Of a stretch of DNA of 6,974 nt, positions 5,995 to 6,974 are shown piece by piece. The notes below the pieces were generated by a model. That model saw only the letters and a program-made list of their open reading frames with translations, searched no databases and was not told the origin of the DNA. Position 1 is the first letter of the stretch, and the number at the start of each line of letters is the position of its first letter. The stretch comes from an uncultured Verrucomicrobiota bacterium. GTDB taxonomy: Bacteria; Verrucomicrobiota; Verrucomicrobiia; Limisphaerales; UBA1096. The position numbers were made by a program, and so were the translations under genes. Location of the stretch: the NCBI GenBank assembly GCA_913045395.1, contig CAJWPV010000071.1, positions 1 through 6,974 on the forward strand, read 5' to 3'.

Positions 5995-6974
5995 ATGAAG
6001 ACCAGCCCGGAGATCAGACAATCCTTCCTCGATTTTTTTCAGGAGAAGCAGCACACCATCGTGTCATCTGCCAGTCTGATGCCGGACGCGCCCAATCTGC
6101 TGTTCACCAATGCTGGTATGAACCAGTTCGTCCCGATCTTCCTCGGTGAGCAAACCTGCCCCTATACCCCAGGCCGTGCCGCCGACACCCAGAAATGCAT
6201 CCGCGCCGGCGGCAAGCATAATGACCTCGAGGACGTGGGCTTGGACACGTACCACCACACGTTCTTCGAGATGCTCGGCAACTGGTCGTTTGGTGATTAC
6301 TTTAAAAAGGAGGCCGTCGAGTGGGCTTGGGAACTGCTCACTGGGGTGTGGAGTTTCCCGAAGGAGCGACTATTCGCCACCGTGTACAAGCCGGGCGAAG
6401 GTGACCCGGGCGAGTTTGACCAGGAGGCGTATGACTGCTGGGCGGCGATCTTCACCGCAGCTGGACTCGATCCCGCCGTGCATATTATCAATGGCGACAA
6501 GCACGACAACTTCTGGATGATGGGCGACACCGGCCCGTGCGGCCCGTGCAGCGAGTTGCACATTGACCTCACGCCCGGGGGCGACACGCAAGGCAGCCTC
6601 GTCAACGCCGACAACGGGCAGTGCATCGAGATTTGGAACCTGGTTTTCATCCAGTACAACGCCAATCCGGACGGCACCTTTGTGCCGCTTGCCGCCAGGC
6701 ACGTGGATACCGGCATGGGCTTCGAGCGTGTCGCCGCGGTCATCCAGTCAACCAACGGCTTTTCCGACTTCAGCAAGCCGGTCTCCAATTACGACACCGA
6801 TGTCTTTAGTCCCATCTTTGCCGCGCTCGAAAAACTGAGCGGCAAAAAGTACGCCGCCACACTGCCTGGCCCTGAGCAGACTGAGCAGGAAAAAACCGAC
6901 ATTGCCTTCCGTGTCATCGGCGACCACATCCGCACGTTGAGTTTCTCGATCGCCGACGGCATCCGGCCGGGAAA
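5995..6974 (+). CDS. alaS: Alanyl-tRNA synthetase, N-terminal 326 residues (runs off the right edge)
   Basis: This enzyme activates alanine with ATP and attaches it to tRNA-Ala in the cytoplasm. The visible part is the class II catalytic domain. It shows [15 protein letters not shown] (1-15), the motif 1 region [17 protein letters not shown] (35-51) and the ATP-binding arginine region [15 protein letters not shown] (68-82, R70). Motif 2, [18 protein letters not shown], spans 87-104, and [11 protein letters not shown] spans 177-187. Motif 3, [10 protein letters not shown], spans 240-249. The conserved [21 protein letters not shown] closes the visible part. Full AlaRS proteins have roughly 870-930 residues, so editing and C-terminal domains lie beyond the window. 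The ATG at 5995 matches the usual family start but has no clear Shine-Dalgarno sequence. An in-frame ATG at 5956 would add 13 residues ([13 protein letters not shown]) and has GGGGG five bases upstream. The gene is divergent from the bat operon. No T-box-like leader is apparent. Confidence 0.97.
   Translation, partial: MKTSPEIRQSFLDFFQEKQHTIVSSASLMPDAPNLLFTNAGMNQFVPIFLGEQTCPYTPGRAADTQKCIRAGGKHNDLEDVGLDTYHHTFFEMLGNWSFGDYFKKEAVEWAWELLTGVWSFPKERLFATVYKPGEGDPGEFDQEAYDCWAAIFTAAGLDPAVHIINGDKHDNFWMMGDTGPCGPCSELHIDLTPGGDTQGSLVNADNGQCIEIWNLVFIQYNANPDGTFVPLAARHVDTGMGFERVAAVIQSTNGFSDFSKPVSNYDTDVFSPIFAALEKLSGKKYAATLPGPEQTEQEKTDIAFRVIGDHIRTLSFSIADGIRPG

Noticed and set aside
5800..6054. Minus-strand 84-codon frame ending just before the batB/C GTG, as a possible leader gene
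   Set aside because: It overlaps the start of alaS, has no domain or signal sequence and no ribosome site. The close stop is probably chance.
5898..6149. Plus-strand 83-codon TTG-start frame overlapping the alaS start
   Set aside because: It runs out of frame through the conserved AlaRS N-terminus and has no supporting features.

Overview
The window most likely comes from a GC-rich bacterium of the Planctomycetes-Verrucomicrobia-Chlamydiae group, probably Verrucomicrobiota. The evidence is the style of its alanyl-tRNA synthetase N-terminus ([52 protein letters not shown]) and a CotH-type protein that ends in a chitobiase-like C-terminal domain. This assignment rests on recalled family resemblance; no search was run.

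Layout. Positions 2-655 (+) hold the 3' end of a large secreted CotH-kinase-like gene whose start lies off the left edge. Its stop overlaps the start of a secreted four-EF-hand protein (652-1317, +). After a 22-base convergent gap comes a minus-strand operon read from right to left: a batB/batC fusion (3854-5794), batD (2107-3852) and batE (1340-2110). Its genes are joined by a 1-base gap and a 4-base ATGA overlap. A 200-base divergent intergenic region (5795-5994) with a perfect 8-bp inverted repeat separates this operon from alaS (5995 to beyond the right edge, +). The window is therefore almost entirely coding. I see no tRNA, rRNA, CRISPR array, insertion sequence or strong terminator.

How the genes work together. 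The Bat (Bacteroides aerotolerance) proteins are envelope proteins. BatB carries a VWA/MIDAS domain, BatC is a TPR protein, BatD is a single-span protein with a large exported domain, and BatE has TPR, membrane and SH3-like parts. Together they are thought to form an inner-membrane/periplasmic complex linked to stress tolerance, usually with a MoxR AAA+ ATPase. Here batB and batC are one gene, and no moxR, DUF58 gene or batA lies next to it, because the upstream neighbour is alaS. The CotH-like and EF-hand genes look like a separate, translationally coupled secreted pair. AlaRS is housekeeping.

I found no clearly new system. The points most worth a second look are the compact Bat locus lacking moxR/batA; the BatB-BatC seam, which keeps a signal-peptide-like segment and sits beside an A7 run; the roughly 110-residue Gln/Lys/Glu tail; the intergenic dyad; and the CotH/EF-hand pair.
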